Virus record (IMG/VR): IMGVR_UViG_3300042564_000781
Location: 1 to 64,000 of that record
Length of the DNA: 64,000 nt
Source: a virus
Direction: 5' to 3' (one strand)
Within the stretch, counting starts at the first letter, position 1. Every line of letters begins with the position of its first letter. Below are positions 44,212 to 54,565 of this stretch, one piece after another. The position numbers and the translations under genes were made by a program. The notes below the pieces were generated by a model, which made no database searches, was not told where the DNA came from, and saw only the letters and a list, made by a program, of their open reading frames with translations.

Positions 44212-47200
44212 ATGGCGAATGCACTAGGTAGAATTTCTGGTCAATTATTAAAAAATAACCTAACCCGCAACGGCCAGGATCTTGTATTTGACGATCTTGG
44301 CACTACTGATCCCGTATTAAAACTCAATGTAACTAATCGTTATGTTAGCATTAACTCTGACACTACATTAAGAGATTTATTTGTTAACGAAAAGATACGT
44401 ACTACTAATTTAATATCTGTAGATCGATTAAACGATCCGTTAGACGCATCCCCTCTCAAATTAAGCATTAGTGGAACTACCATTATTTCTAGAGATAATC
44501 TTAATTTTTCCGCAGCCACGCAAGTAAATGCAAACATTATTCATACTGATAACATACGTATTGATAACAGGGTAATATCAACTAGAACTCTTAATACAAC
44601 TTTAGATTTTAGTCCAGCAGGATCATTAGACATTTATAATGTGTTAAATGTCACTGGTAACTTACGAGCATGGGATGCTGGACCTGGAACTGGAAATATT
44701 ACCCTAGACGGTAATATTACGTTTGGCAGCACAGACCAATCTGGAACTAATGCAGATACCATTTCGTTTAATGCAGATATCAATACTGATATTAATCCTA
44801 ATCTAGATGAAACATATCGGTTAGGATCTACTACACAACGTTGGGAAGGGTTATATACTGAACTAATTAATGGTGAACAGGTATCAACAATAGGACTATC
44901 TTCCAGCGGCGTTAATTTAGTATTGAGACCTGGAAAAAGTTGGTACGTTGCTACTAACGGGTCAGACACAAATGTTGGCAATCATCAGAGTGGCCCCTTT
45001 GCCACAATTAAACATGCGCTCGACGAATCATCTGCCGGCGACACTGTTTACATTTATCCAGGAACCTATACAGAACAATTTCCGCTAACGGTCCCAGTTG
45101 GGGTAGCTGTTAAAGGTACCGGCATTCGCTCAGTAACGGTGCAACCTACTGCGCTTACACAGTCAAACAATGCGTTTTTACTCAACGGTGAAACTACTGT
45201 TAGTGATTTAACCGTTAAGGATTTTTATGCTCCAGGTTACGCATTTAGTTTTGCTCCTGGATTTACTGTATCTACCCGTAGTCCTTATGTACAAAATATA
45301 ACAGTACTCACAAAAGGTAGTGTTACATCGCCAACTGATCCGAGAGGATTTGACGAAGGTGATGCAGGCGGCGGCGCCTATGTTGACGGTAGTCTGGCAA
45401 CATCAGCTAGTAAAGAAGCTAGTATGTTGTTCCACAGTGTAACATTTATTACCCCGGGTGTAGATGCTCTAACAATGACCAACGGTGTTCGTGTAGAGTG
45501 GTTAAACTCGTTTACTTACTTTGCTAATAAAGGTCTATATGCAACAAACGGTACACTGGGGTTTGGCAGTTCTGTTGTAGGTTTTGACAGCATCGTAGGA
45601 TTTTACGGACAAAACGGAGTTGTATTAACTGGCGATGGCTCTAAAACTGTCACCGTCAATGTTTCTCTTACTGGTCTAATTACTATTGTTAGCATAGACG
45701 TTGGTGCTGTATCCGGATATTATATATCAACTGGTGGCACAACCTGGGTTGTTACTTTAGGAAAGTTTGGCGCTGAACTACGTAGTATAGGATCTGCAAA
45801 CGTCTATGGTAACTACGGCGCCGAAGCAGATGGTGCAAGTACACTAATGTACTTGATACAGCATAATTTTGCCTATATTGGAACTGGAAAAGATTTTAGT
45901 AATGATATATCGTTAGTAATTCAAGCCAACGAAACAGTAGAACTTAATAGCGGAAAAATATATTATCAAGGTTATAATAGAGGCAAGTGGAGAGTAGGCG
46001 ACGCATTTAGTGTTGATCATGCAACTGGTATAATATCTATTAACGGAGTTTCAGTAAGTGCTGGAGGTGTTACATCGATTAATTTTCTTAACGGCACAGA
46101 CGAAACAGTTATTAATTCTAGACAAGTAACTACCGGTAACGTTAAATTTAGCAATAATTTAATAACAACTTTATCGGGCCCAATTAATTTAGTCGGCGGC
46201 ACCGGAGAGATTAACTTAAATGCTAACACATCTGTAACTGATAACTTAGATATTACTGGCAATCTCAACACTGACGGTACTCTAACTATTGGTAATGCAT
46301 ACATTGACATTGTTAGATTTGAAGCTCCTGTAGAATTTGATCTACGTCCCAAAACAGATGACGATTATACTCTAGGTGGTCCAACAAACAAACGTTGGGA
46401 CTTTGTATACCTAGACACTTCGTACATCGGCAACTACAAATTAGAAAATGCTACTATCTCAACAGTAGCAGGCAGTGCTGACGTTGAGCTAAGAGCTGAC
46501 GGTGCCGGAAGAATTTTTGTAAATCAAGACAATGCTGAATTTGATCAAGATTTAACAGTTGACGGTACAACTACTTTAAAAACTACAATAATAACCGGCG
46601 AGCTAACACAATACGGTGATTACTTACAAACAGGTAACACTCTACAAACTGGTAATAGAGAGATTACCAATACATTAGATGTAACTAACAACGTATATTT
46701 TGATAACATAAACATTGTTGACAATAGAATTCTTACCACAAATTCTAATGACAATTTAGAATTACGTGCAGTTGGTTCAGGCATTGTAGTGTTCAATGAT
46801 AATACACAGTTTAGTCAAGCAGCCCTATTTGGTACATTAGAAACCAATGGACTAACCAACTCTGGAACGATTACATCAGACATTTTTACAGACGGTGATA
46901 TAGAGATTAATGACAACTATATTACTACGACTGTGGGTAATAACGATCTTAGACTAGTCCCTAACGGCACAGGAAAAGTATCATTACCTTTAGATCCTGT
47001 AGCAATAACTCAAAAGTTAACTGTAGAAGACGATGCTATACTAAAAAATGTTGCAATCAACGGAGATCTAGATCACCTAGGTAATACTACGCAAACAGGT
47101 AACGTAGTTCAAACTGGAAACTTTGAGCTATCAACGGATCTAACAGTCACGGGAACCGATGCATTCTTTACAGATGTACGTATAATTAACAATCGTATTG

Positions 47201-48213
47201 CAACATCAACAGGAAGTAATAACTTAGAGCTACGTGCCAACGGCACTGCAATTATTAAAATTGCAGATAGTGCTGCTTTTGGACAACCACTAACTGTTAA
47301 CGGCGTCACAACAACTTCTACAATTAGTGCTACAACTGGAACAATCACATCAGATATATTCTCAGATAGTGATATAGAAATTAACGACAATTATATCACA
47401 ACCACTGTTGGAAATAACAATTTAATTTTAGCAGGTAGTACTACTGGCGGTCCTAAACTTGAACAAATTAAATTTAATGCAAGCACTATTAGTACAGAAA
47501 CTACCAATCAAGGATTTACCTTAACAATTCCTAGTGGCAATCTTAATATTAACGCAGCCACTGCCTTAAAAGTTCCAGTTGGAACCACAATAGATCGTCC
47601 AACATTGACCCAAGGTGAGTTTAGATTTAACTCAACTGACAATTTATTTAGAGGATACAGTTCAGCTACAGTTAGTTTTGCAGGAGTATATTCTGCAGAC
47701 AGACGGACTTCAGTGCTAGCGCACCCAACAAATAATACACTATTGTTTACTACTAATACCTTAAACAATATGACGGTTAGTGCATCTGGGTTAACTGTAA
47801 ACTCACTCACTGTTGATAACAATACAACATTTGCAACTAACATAATTTCAACAGCAGTTACTAATAATGACTTGTTCTTAACTCCTAATGGTCTAGGCAA
47901 GGTAGTGATAGATGACATTTCATTATTAAGCAATGAAATTATTAACTCGGCCAATACCGCACTAGTCTTACAAAACACTGGAAGTGGATATGTAAGATTT
48001 GGAGGCACAGGTGGTATTGCACTACCTGCTGGTCCTACAGTAGTTGACACTACTGGAGTAGAACTAGGTGACCTTCGCTATAATACAGACTTGAGCATTC
48101 CAGAAATATTTAACGGAGTTGACTATGTTGGCTTTGTTTCAGAAAATGCCGCACTGCTCAGCGCAGACGAAGTCCAAGAGATTACCAATCTTTGGGCCCT
48201 TGTAATCGGTTAA
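44212..48213 (+). CDS. Tail fibre/spike with right-handed beta-helix (1333 aa)
   Basis: Starts MANALGRISGQLLKNNLTRN, paralogous to the 1962-residue fibre. An in-frame TTG at 44200 overlaps the ribosome site and is rejected. Residues about 240-560 form a pectate-lyase-like beta-helix (WYVATNGSDTNVGNHQSGPF, YIYPGTYTEQFPLTVPVGVA). KWRVGDAFSVDHATG (near 590) joins it to a shaft of ~60-residue repeats (NYITTTVGNNDLRLVPNGTG). The end carries a VPVGTTIDRPTLTQGEFRFN tip motif and EVQEITNLWALVIG. Likely a receptor-binding fibre or spike; enzymatic residues of a lyase or hydrolase are not evident. Confidence 0.85.
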   Translation: MANALGRISGQLLKNNLTRNGQDLVFDDLGTTDPVLKLNVTNRYVSINSDTTLRDLFVNEKIRTTNLISVDRLNDPLDASPLKLSISGTTIISRDNLNFSAATQVNANIIHTDNIRIDNRVISTRTLNTTLDFSPAGSLDIYNVLNVTGNLRAWDAGPGTGNITLDGNITFGSTDQSGTNADTISFNADINTDINPNLDETYRLGSTTQRWEGLYTELINGEQVSTIGLSSSGVNLVLRPGKSWYVATNGSDTNVGNHQSGPFATIKHALDESSAGDTVYIYPGTYTEQFPLTVPVGVAVKGTGIRSVTVQPTALTQSNNAFLLNGETTVSDLTVKDFYAPGYAFSFAPGFTVSTRSPYVQNITVLTKGSVTSPTDPRGFDEGDAGGGAYVDGSLATSASKEASMLFHSVTFITPGVDALTMTNGVRVEWLNSFTYFANKGLYATNGTLGFGSSVVGFDSIVGFYGQNGVVLTGDGSKTVTVNVSLTGLITIVSIDVGAVSGYYISTGGTTWVVTLGKFGAELRSIGSANVYGNYGAEADGASTLMYLIQHNFAYIGTGKDFSNDISLVIQANETVELNSGKIYYQGYNRGKWRVGDAFSVDHATGIISINGVSVSAGGVTSINFLNGTDETVINSRQVTTGNVKFSNNLITTLSGPINLVGGTGEINLNANTSVTDNLDITGNLNTDGTLTIGNAYIDIVRFEAPVEFDLRPKTDDDYTLGGPTNKRWDFVYLDTSYIGNYKLENATISTVAGSADVELRADGAGRIFVNQDNAEFDQDLTVDGTTTLKTTIITGELTQYGDYLQTGNTLQTGNREITNTLDVTNNVYFDNINIVDNRILTTNSNDNLELRAVGSGIVVFNDNTQFSQAALFGTLETNGLTNSGTITSDIFTDGDIEINDNYITTTVGNNDLRLVPNGTGKVSLPLDPVAITQKLTVEDDAILKNVAINGDLDHLGNTTQTGNVVQTGNFELSTDLTVTGTDAFFTDVRIINNRIATSTGSNNLELRANGTAIIKIADSAAFGQPLTVNGVTTTSTISATTGTITSDIFSDSDIEINDNYITTTVGNNNLILAGSTTGGPKLEQIKFNASTISTETTNQGFTLTIPSGNLNINAATALKVPVGTTIDRPTLTQGEFRFNSTDNLFRGYSSATVSFAGVYSADRRTSVLAHPTNNTLLFTTNTLNNMTVSASGLTVNSLTVDNNTTFATNIISTAVTNNDLFLTPNGLGKVVIDDISLLSNEIINSANTALVLQNTGSGYVRFGGTGGIALPAGPTVVDTTGVELGDLRYNTDLSIPEIFNGVDYVGFVSENAALLSADEVQEITNLWALVIG
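44239..44276 (+). repeat. 38-base near-identical segment shared with 48357-48394
   Basis: The start regions of the two paralogous fibre genes are nearly identical here (2 mismatches, GGTCAATTATTAAAA...) while flanking codons have diverged at third positions. It may be a recombination or gene-conversion seam. Confidence 0.75.
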
Positions 48214-48225
48214 AACCCAAAACAG

Positions 48226-48233
48226 CTAAATAC
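48226..48233 (+). promoter_or_regulatory. Late promoter candidate (CTAAATAC)
   Basis: CTAAATAC after the 1333-residue fibre gene, 100 bases before the next ATG. A weaker match than the others. Confidence 0.3.
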
Positions 48234-48240
48234 AATTACT

Positions 48241-48315
48241 GTAAAAGTTGGCAAACTTTTACGATATTAAACTGTGGTAAACCCGCAATGCAAGGTGGTT
48301 AACCGTGAAACACGG
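48241..48315 (+). promoter_or_regulatory. Structured leader of the 1962-residue fibre gene
   Basis: Hairpin GTAAAAGTT-GGCA-AACTTTTAC (48241-48262) and, 40 bases on, CCGTG-AAA-CACGG (48303-48315) just before the AAAGGAG ribosome site. The first can act as terminator of the upstream gene; the second lies close enough to the ribosome site to affect initiation. Confidence 0.55.
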
Positions 48316-48332
48316 GGTCTAAAGGAGCACTC

Positions 48333-51300
48333 ATGAGCCAGCTTGGTCGTATTTCCGGTCAATTATTAAAAGACAACCTAACCCGCAACGGCCATGACTT
48401 AACGTTTGACAAGATTGTAGATGCTGATCCACTTGTAGCTAAAGACGGACTGCTTCATTTAGACGTTACTAACCGCAGAGTTGGTATTAATACTGAAACA
48501 CCAGAATACGATTTAGACGTAGACGGTACAACAAGAACAACTGAGTTAGAAGTTACAACTCAAGCAGATATTGCTGACTTAACATTTACCACTGACACCA
48601 TTACCAGCAATACTGGCATACTAAATCTAGCCAACGGCACCGGTGATCAGATTAATTATCAAGCAAAACTAGTAGTTGATAATGTTGAACTTGAAAATAA
48701 TGTTATCTCAACTAACGCAGGCGCAAATTTAGAATTACGTCCAGATGGCACAGGCACGGTGGACATCTATGCAGACACTAATGTCTATGGTAATGTCTAT
48801 GTAACAGGTAATATTCGTGCAGACGGCAACATTACTGTTGGTGATGCAAATACAGACAACATCACAATTAACGCTGATGTTAACAGCAATATTATTCCTG
48901 ACGCTGATATTACATACCAATTAGGTAATGGCGGCACTGGCTATGTTGCAGATACAGAATTTACACTAGGTGACGTTGTAGTTACAGTAAGCGGATCAGG
49001 AACAATAGTAACATTATCAATCCCTGCAGCTGGCCCTACCTGGGTAGATACACTGACTGATAACGACATTGGTAAATCTTACCAATTAGCTATAGACGGT
49101 ACACCGGGAAGCTACTCAGTAACCACATCAGGCGTATGGTCTGGCACAAATCCACAAGTAGTATCGACAACAAATGACGGTCTATTAGACGGCACGTATA
49201 ATGTTAGCTCGATTAGGTTTGATCAAAAGCGTTGGGTAGACGTATGGGTTAAAAATTTATATACTGATGCTATTGTAACTGGAGACATCACAGTTGACAG
49301 CATTAATTTGAATTTAGTACAGGGTAAGATCTATTACGTTTCCACAAACGGTTCAGATACTAATGCAGGGCAGCATCAAAACGATCCGTTTGCCTCTGTT
49401 AAACATGCCTTAAGTATAGCTACTGCTGATGATACTGTTTACATCTATCCAGGTACTTATACTGAACAATTTCCCCTAACTGTCCCAACGGGAGTAGTAG
49501 TCAAGGGCACTGGCATTCGTTCAGTAAAAATTGTTCCTACTACAGCTACACGTTATAATGATGCGTTTTTACTTAATGGTGAAACAACTGTTGAAGACGT
49601 GACCATTGCAGATTACTTCAGCGGCGGAAACTATTTTGCAGTTACCTCAGCAGGCGTTGGCGAAACAGTAATGAATGTTGGCACTGCACCATTTGCTCAC
49701 ACATGGGTAAGTAGCGGAACTATTAATATTTCTGGTACAGCGTATAGTATCATTGCTGCTGTATACTCTCACACTACCGGAGTATTAACAGTAAATCATG
49801 TAGGCCCAGATGCAACCAGTGCAAGCCCCGTGTTCTTATCCGGACTAATATTCAGCTGCAATGGTGGCAATAGAGTGTTTCCAGATAATGGATATGCATT
49901 CCGTTTTGCAACAGACTTTGCAGTCTCTAGTCGTAGTCCATACATTCGAAATATTACAGTTCTAACCAAAGGCAGTGTAACTAGTTTATCAGACCCACTA
50001 GGTTACGATGCAGGAGATGCTGGTAAAGGCGCCTACATTGACGGTGCTTATGCAACATCTGTGAGCAAAGAAGCCAGCATGTTATTCCACTCTGCGACAT
50101 TTATCTGTCCGGGTGTTGATGTAATTGTTGCTACTAACGGTGCTCGAGTAGAATGGTTAAATTCATTCACCTACTATGCAAATCGCAGCATGTATCTGTA
50201 CAGCAGTGCAGACGGATTTGCTAGTGACGGTAAGACAAGAGTTAAGATCGTCAACACAACAGGCACCTGGGCAGTTGGTAATACATTAAGCTACTATGAC
50301 ACAGACGGTACAACGGTATTAGCCTCAGGTATTATTGAAAGTATCGACGGTGATTTTTACAATATTGATACTCGTGTATTAGGATTTGAACAAATACAAG
50401 ACCGTGCTGGTAAGACAATAACAGTTCACGGCAATGCAAAACTTAGCACATCTGTTAAGAAATTTGGCACAGCAAGTTTAGCATTAGATGGTACTGGCGA
50501 TTATCTTTCTGTTGCAAGCCAGCCTGACTTTGCTTTTCCGTCAACTATATCAAGAATTGCTAAAACAATTACTGCCAACGGTAATGCCGCAGTCAGCGCA
50601 ACAGAAAGTAAGTTTGGCGGAAGCAGTATTGCGTTTGACGGCACAGGTGACTATCTCAGCATTGCTACAGATACAGATTATGGATTTGGCACAGGCGATT
50701 TTACTATTGAAGGCTGGTTCTATAAAACAGTAGTAGCTACACAATACTTGTTTGATACAAGAACAACTCTAAATGAAAATTCAATTGCCGTTCAGTCCAA
50801 TGGTTCGGGAAGTTTAAGATTATTTGTAAATGGCGCATTTGTACTAACATCTAGTAATGCTCATACTAACAATGCTTGGAATCATCTTGCTATCTGTCGC
50901 GCTGGCGGCGTAACAAGATTCTTTATAAATGGTGTGGTATCTACTACTACCCACACTGACGCAACCAACTATGGAACTACTAAGCCTCTAGTAGTGGGTG
51001 CTCAATACAACGGTACAACAGCATTTGCTGGTTATATCGATGACTTTAGAGTAAGCAATACTGCAAGATATACTGCAACATTTACCCCTAGTGCTGTAGT
51101 ATTCACTAACGACGTTAATACTAAATTATTAGTTCATGGAGATACAGACATCTCCGATGACGTTGGCGGAACAATAACTAGTTTTACAATTGAATCTTGG
51201 ATTTATAATACTGGCGGCCAAAGTGCTGTCCAGGTAATTTTTGATTTTAGAACAGCAACTCCACAAGCAGCTCCATTTTTAAATATTCAAGCCGGCGGTA

Positions 51301-54221
51301 GCTTACTATATTTTGTAAACGGAGTGTCAGCTATATCAGGTGGAACCATAGCATTAAACACTTGGACACACGTTGCCGTTGCTAGAAACGGAACAAGCAC
51401 TAAATTATTTGTTAACGGAACACAAGTTGGTAGTACATATACCGACATTACCAATTACATTCAATGTCCGCTAGTTATTGGCGCACGTTTTGATGGAACT
51501 CTTGGATTTAATGGCTACATTGATGACGTAAGAATTAGCAAAGGTGTAGCACGTTATACCACAACATTCCCAGTACCTACAGCACAGCTGACCGGCGACC
51601 TAAGCACAGTATTATTGATTACCTGCAACGGCACAAATAACAGTACTGCCATTGCAGACAACGGTATTACTCTACAAGACCTAAGAACATCAGCGGGCGG
51701 CACTGCTAGCATTATAGATTTTGCTGACTACTCAGACTTCGGCGTCGAGGTACGATCAATTGGTTCAGCTGCTGTCTACGGAAACTATGGTATCTACGGT
51801 GACGGTCCAGGCGTCATTGCCTACCTAATTGGACAGAACTTAGCCTACATTGGCAACGGTAAAGACACTACTAACGATCCTCTTACAGTTATACAGGCCA
51901 ATGAAGTTGTTGAACTCGATGGTGCAAAGATTTTCTATAACAGTGTGGACCATAAAGGTGATTTCCGTATTGGAGATTTATTCTATGTTAACCAAGCCAC
52001 TGGTGAAGTTAGCTTTACGAACTCAAATGTTACTATTGGCACAAGCCTAACATTTGATGACGGTAGCGGCAATATAACTTACTTAGACGCCACTAAGATC
52101 GAAACTGGTGATTTTAGAATCAGCGGTAATACGATTCAGACATTAACACAAGATTTTAATGTTGACGCTGCTAGCAATCAAATCAACCTACAGAGCAATG
52201 TAACAGTTACTGGTAACTTAGAAGTAACTGGCGATGTTACAGTTGGCGGCAATGTAACTATTGGTAATGAGTCAACTGATGTTGTAAGATTTGTTGCAGG
52301 TGTTGACAGTGATATTTTACCTGCACTGGACAGCCAGTATGATCTAGGTACTAGTACAGAGCGATGGAGTACACTGTATTCTACAACCTTAGTTAATGCT
52401 GATATTCAAATTAGTACTAATGTTATTACAACTACTAATTCTAATTTAGATCTAACTCTGCAAGCTAACGGCACTGGTAGAATTTACGTACCGTCTAATA
52501 ATGTTGAGATTACTAACAATTTAACAGTTAACGGAACTACAAATCTAGCAACTACTAACATTGGTGTTGTTGGAACTCCCGCAACAGTTACACACGTCGG
52601 TGGAGTAACACAAACTGGAGACTTGTTCCAAACTGGTAACACTGAAATTACCGGCACACTAACAGTTGGATCAACTGCTCAGTTTGAAGATATTCAAATT
52701 GACAACAATATTATTACTACTACATTAGGTAATAACGATTTAGTACTAGAAGCTGCCGGCACAGGTAAAGTTATTGTTCCAGTAGACAATGCTGAAGTAA
52801 CTGGAACCCTTACTGTAGTCGGAACAACTAGTACCACTACTATTAATAACACCGGAACAGTTACATCTGGTATTTTTAGCACCGGCAATATACGAATTAC
52901 CACAAACAATATTACTACTACTGTAGCTGATACTGATCTTGTGCTAGAAGCTAGTGGCACCGGCAGAATTTATGTTCCCCTTAATGATGTTACTCTAGGT
53001 AAAACACTAACTGTTACAGGCTTAACTACGTTAGTTGATACTGACATTACTGGAACACTAACACACATTGGAGCCACAACAAGAACTGGCGATGTTACTC
53101 AAACAGGTAGTTATACGCTAAATGGAAACTTAACAGTTTCAAATATTGCACAATTTAAAGATGTTAATATTACCAACAATGTAATTACTACTACATTGAC
53201 TAACAGTAATTTACAATTAGGTGCAGCAGGCACTGGTATTATTTCTGTACCAACTAACAATGTTACCATTGATAATAATCTAACAGTTACTGGTACTACT
53301 TTTACTGCTAATATTAACAACAGCGGCACAGTCACAGCTGGAACATTCAGCACTGGTAATATTAGTATCAATGGCAATACTATTCAGACCACTGTTGGCA
53401 GTAGCAACCTACAACTGCAAGCCGCCGGCACTGGTTATATTGTATTAGAACAATTTGACGTACAAGAAAATGAAATAAGAATTAATACCGGCTCTGACAT
53501 GGTACTAACACCTAACGGCATTGGTATTGTCACAGTTAACTCTACACAAAGCATTAAATTACCAGTGGGTAATACTGCTGCTCGTCCAACAGGCGCTGCC
53601 GGTATGGTGCGATTTAATAGTCAACTGACTCGCTACGAAGGATACGACGGCACAAATTGGATTAGACTAGATGGCGTTGAAGATGCAGACGGCAATACAA
53701 AGATCACTGCTGAATTAACACCAGGTGCAAACGATAACACTATTCGTTTTTACACTAACAATACACAAGTTGCTGACCTAACGTCGACTAGATTGAATGT
53801 TATTAACGTAGATGTTGACGTAATAAACATTAATAACAATGTTATATCAACTACTACAACTGATACTAATTTAGTACTTGCACCAAATGGTACCGGGTCG
53901 TTGCGCACAGGTAATTTTTCTATCAACGGAAGTACAGTTACAAATACTGTAAATAACAGTATAACATATTTTAATCAAACTGGCGATGGATATGTTAAGA
54001 TCAACAGCACCGGTGGATTTGTAATCCCGGCAGGATTAACAACTCAAAGACCTCCGTTGTTTGATGTTGGCATGATGAGATATAACACTGACCCAGGTAA
54101 CTTCCGTGTTGAAGTATGGGATGGTGGCAACTGGGTTAATGCAGGACAAGCAGCAGGTGGCGGAGTAACACTTGCAGAAGCACAAGACATCGGAATTGTC
54201 AGTGCAATTATATTTGGATAA
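48333..54221 (+). CDS. Tail fibre with beta-helix and LamG-like domains (1962 aa)
   Basis: Starts MSQLGRISGQLLKDNLTRNG. Residues ~1-200 are shaft; ~200-298 hold a GGTGY-type insertion; ~330-600 are a beta-helix (YYVSTNGSDTNAGQHQNDPF). Residues ~693-1086 hold concanavalin/LamG-like units: a truncated first copy (KKFGTASLALDGTGDYLSVA), a full second (GDFTIEGWFYKTVVATQYLF, YIDDFRVSNTARYTATF) and a third lacking its start (YIDDVRISKGVARYTTTF). DFRIGDLFYVNQATG near 1206 leads to a shaft of repeated NIITTTLGNNDLVLEAAGTG. Two tip motifs (LPVGNTAARPTGAAGMVRFN) end the protein. LamG units suggest glycan binding. Confidence 0.88.
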   Translation: MSQLGRISGQLLKDNLTRNGHDLTFDKIVDADPLVAKDGLLHLDVTNRRVGINTETPEYDLDVDGTTRTTELEVTTQADIADLTFTTDTITSNTGILNLANGTGDQINYQAKLVVDNVELENNVISTNAGANLELRPDGTGTVDIYADTNVYGNVYVTGNIRADGNITVGDANTDNITINADVNSNIIPDADITYQLGNGGTGYVADTEFTLGDVVVTVSGSGTIVTLSIPAAGPTWVDTLTDNDIGKSYQLAIDGTPGSYSVTTSGVWSGTNPQVVSTTNDGLLDGTYNVSSIRFDQKRWVDVWVKNLYTDAIVTGDITVDSINLNLVQGKIYYVSTNGSDTNAGQHQNDPFASVKHALSIATADDTVYIYPGTYTEQFPLTVPTGVVVKGTGIRSVKIVPTTATRYNDAFLLNGETTVEDVTIADYFSGGNYFAVTSAGVGETVMNVGTAPFAHTWVSSGTINISGTAYSIIAAVYSHTTGVLTVNHVGPDATSASPVFLSGLIFSCNGGNRVFPDNGYAFRFATDFAVSSRSPYIRNITVLTKGSVTSLSDPLGYDAGDAGKGAYIDGAYATSVSKEASMLFHSATFICPGVDVIVATNGARVEWLNSFTYYANRSMYLYSSADGFASDGKTRVKIVNTTGTWAVGNTLSYYDTDGTTVLASGIIESIDGDFYNIDTRVLGFEQIQDRAGKTITVHGNAKLSTSVKKFGTASLALDGTGDYLSVASQPDFAFPSTISRIAKTITANGNAAVSATESKFGGSSIAFDGTGDYLSIATDTDYGFGTGDFTIEGWFYKTVVATQYLFDTRTTLNENSIAVQSNGSGSLRLFVNGAFVLTSSNAHTNNAWNHLAICRAGGVTRFFINGVVSTTTHTDATNYGTTKPLVVGAQYNGTTAFAGYIDDFRVSNTARYTATFTPSAVVFTNDVNTKLLVHGDTDISDDVGGTITSFTIESWIYNTGGQSAVQVIFDFRTATPQAAPFLNIQAGGSLLYFVNGVSAISGGTIALNTWTHVAVARNGTSTKLFVNGTQVGSTYTDITNYIQCPLVIGARFDGTLGFNGYIDDVRISKGVARYTTTFPVPTAQLTGDLSTVLLITCNGTNNSTAIADNGITLQDLRTSAGGTASIIDFADYSDFGVEVRSIGSAAVYGNYGIYGDGPGVIAYLIGQNLAYIGNGKDTTNDPLTVIQANEVVELDGAKIFYNSVDHKGDFRIGDLFYVNQATGEVSFTNSNVTIGTSLTFDDGSGNITYLDATKIETGDFRISGNTIQTLTQDFNVDAASNQINLQSNVTVTGNLEVTGDVTVGGNVTIGNESTDVVRFVAGVDSDILPALDSQYDLGTSTERWSTLYSTTLVNADIQISTNVITTTNSNLDLTLQANGTGRIYVPSNNVEITNNLTVNGTTNLATTNIGVVGTPATVTHVGGVTQTGDLFQTGNTEITGTLTVGSTAQFEDIQIDNNIITTTLGNNDLVLEAAGTGKVIVPVDNAEVTGTLTVVGTTSTTTINNTGTVTSGIFSTGNIRITTNNITTTVADTDLVLEASGTGRIYVPLNDVTLGKTLTVTGLTTLVDTDITGTLTHIGATTRTGDVTQTGSYTLNGNLTVSNIAQFKDVNITNNVITTTLTNSNLQLGAAGTGIISVPTNNVTIDNNLTVTGTTFTANINNSGTVTAGTFSTGNISINGNTIQTTVGSSNLQLQAAGTGYIVLEQFDVQENEIRINTGSDMVLTPNGIGIVTVNSTQSIKLPVGNTAARPTGAAGMVRFNSQLTRYEGYDGTNWIRLDGVEDADGNTKITAELTPGANDNTIRFYTNNTQVADLTSTRLNVINVDVDVININNNVISTTTTDTNLVLAPNGTGSLRTGNFSINGSTVTNTVNNSITYFNQTGDGYVKINSTGGFVIPAGLTTQRPPLFDVGMMRYNTDPGNFRVEVWDGGNWVNAGQAAGGGVTLAEAQDIGIVSAIIFG
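50413..51590 (+). repeat. LamG-like domain array (one truncated, one full, one partial)
   Basis: DNA coding for three related units in the 1962-residue fibre, placed inside the beta-helix part just before the conserved VEVRSIGSAAVYGNYG segment. Confidence 0.65.
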
Positions 54222-54226
54222 AGAAC

Positions 54227-54556
54227 ATGGCATCATTTTTTAGAAACAAGGTAGCTAAGGAAATAGGCACAACACCTGTAGAAGTATTGGCAACTTCAGG
54301 AGCCAATCGTATGACTATCATTGGGTTGAGTCTGGCAAATTTAACATCAGGGATTGTGTTAATTGACATCACATTAACTGACGATGCTAGTGTAACTGGT
54401 TACTATGCTAAACAAGTATTAGTGCCACCTAACTCAAGTTTGCGAGTAGTTAATGGCGGAGAAAAATTAATTTTATCAACCAATAATAGTTTAAGTATCA
54501 CTGCAAATTTTGAAGATGCAATAGACGCAATTATTAGTTACGTAGAACTAATATAA
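54227..54556 (+). CDS. Small virion protein (109 aa)
   Basis: Starts MASFFRNKVAKEIGTTPVEV. Predicted beta-sandwich: MTIIGLSLANLTSGIVLIDI, a YYAKQVLVPPNSSLRVVNGG turn and ILSTNNSLSITANF. It matches the plan of small proteins found beside fibre genes in aquatic T4-like phages. It starts 5 bases after the long fibre and ends 9 bases before the next gene. Function unknown; compare the 110-residue protein at 43083. Confidence 0.75.
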   Translation: MASFFRNKVAKEIGTTPVEVLATSGANRMTIIGLSLANLTSGIVLIDITLTDDASVTGYYAKQVLVPPNSSLRVVNGGEKLILSTNNSLSITANFEDAIDAIISYVELI

Positions 54557-54565
54557 GGAATTATT

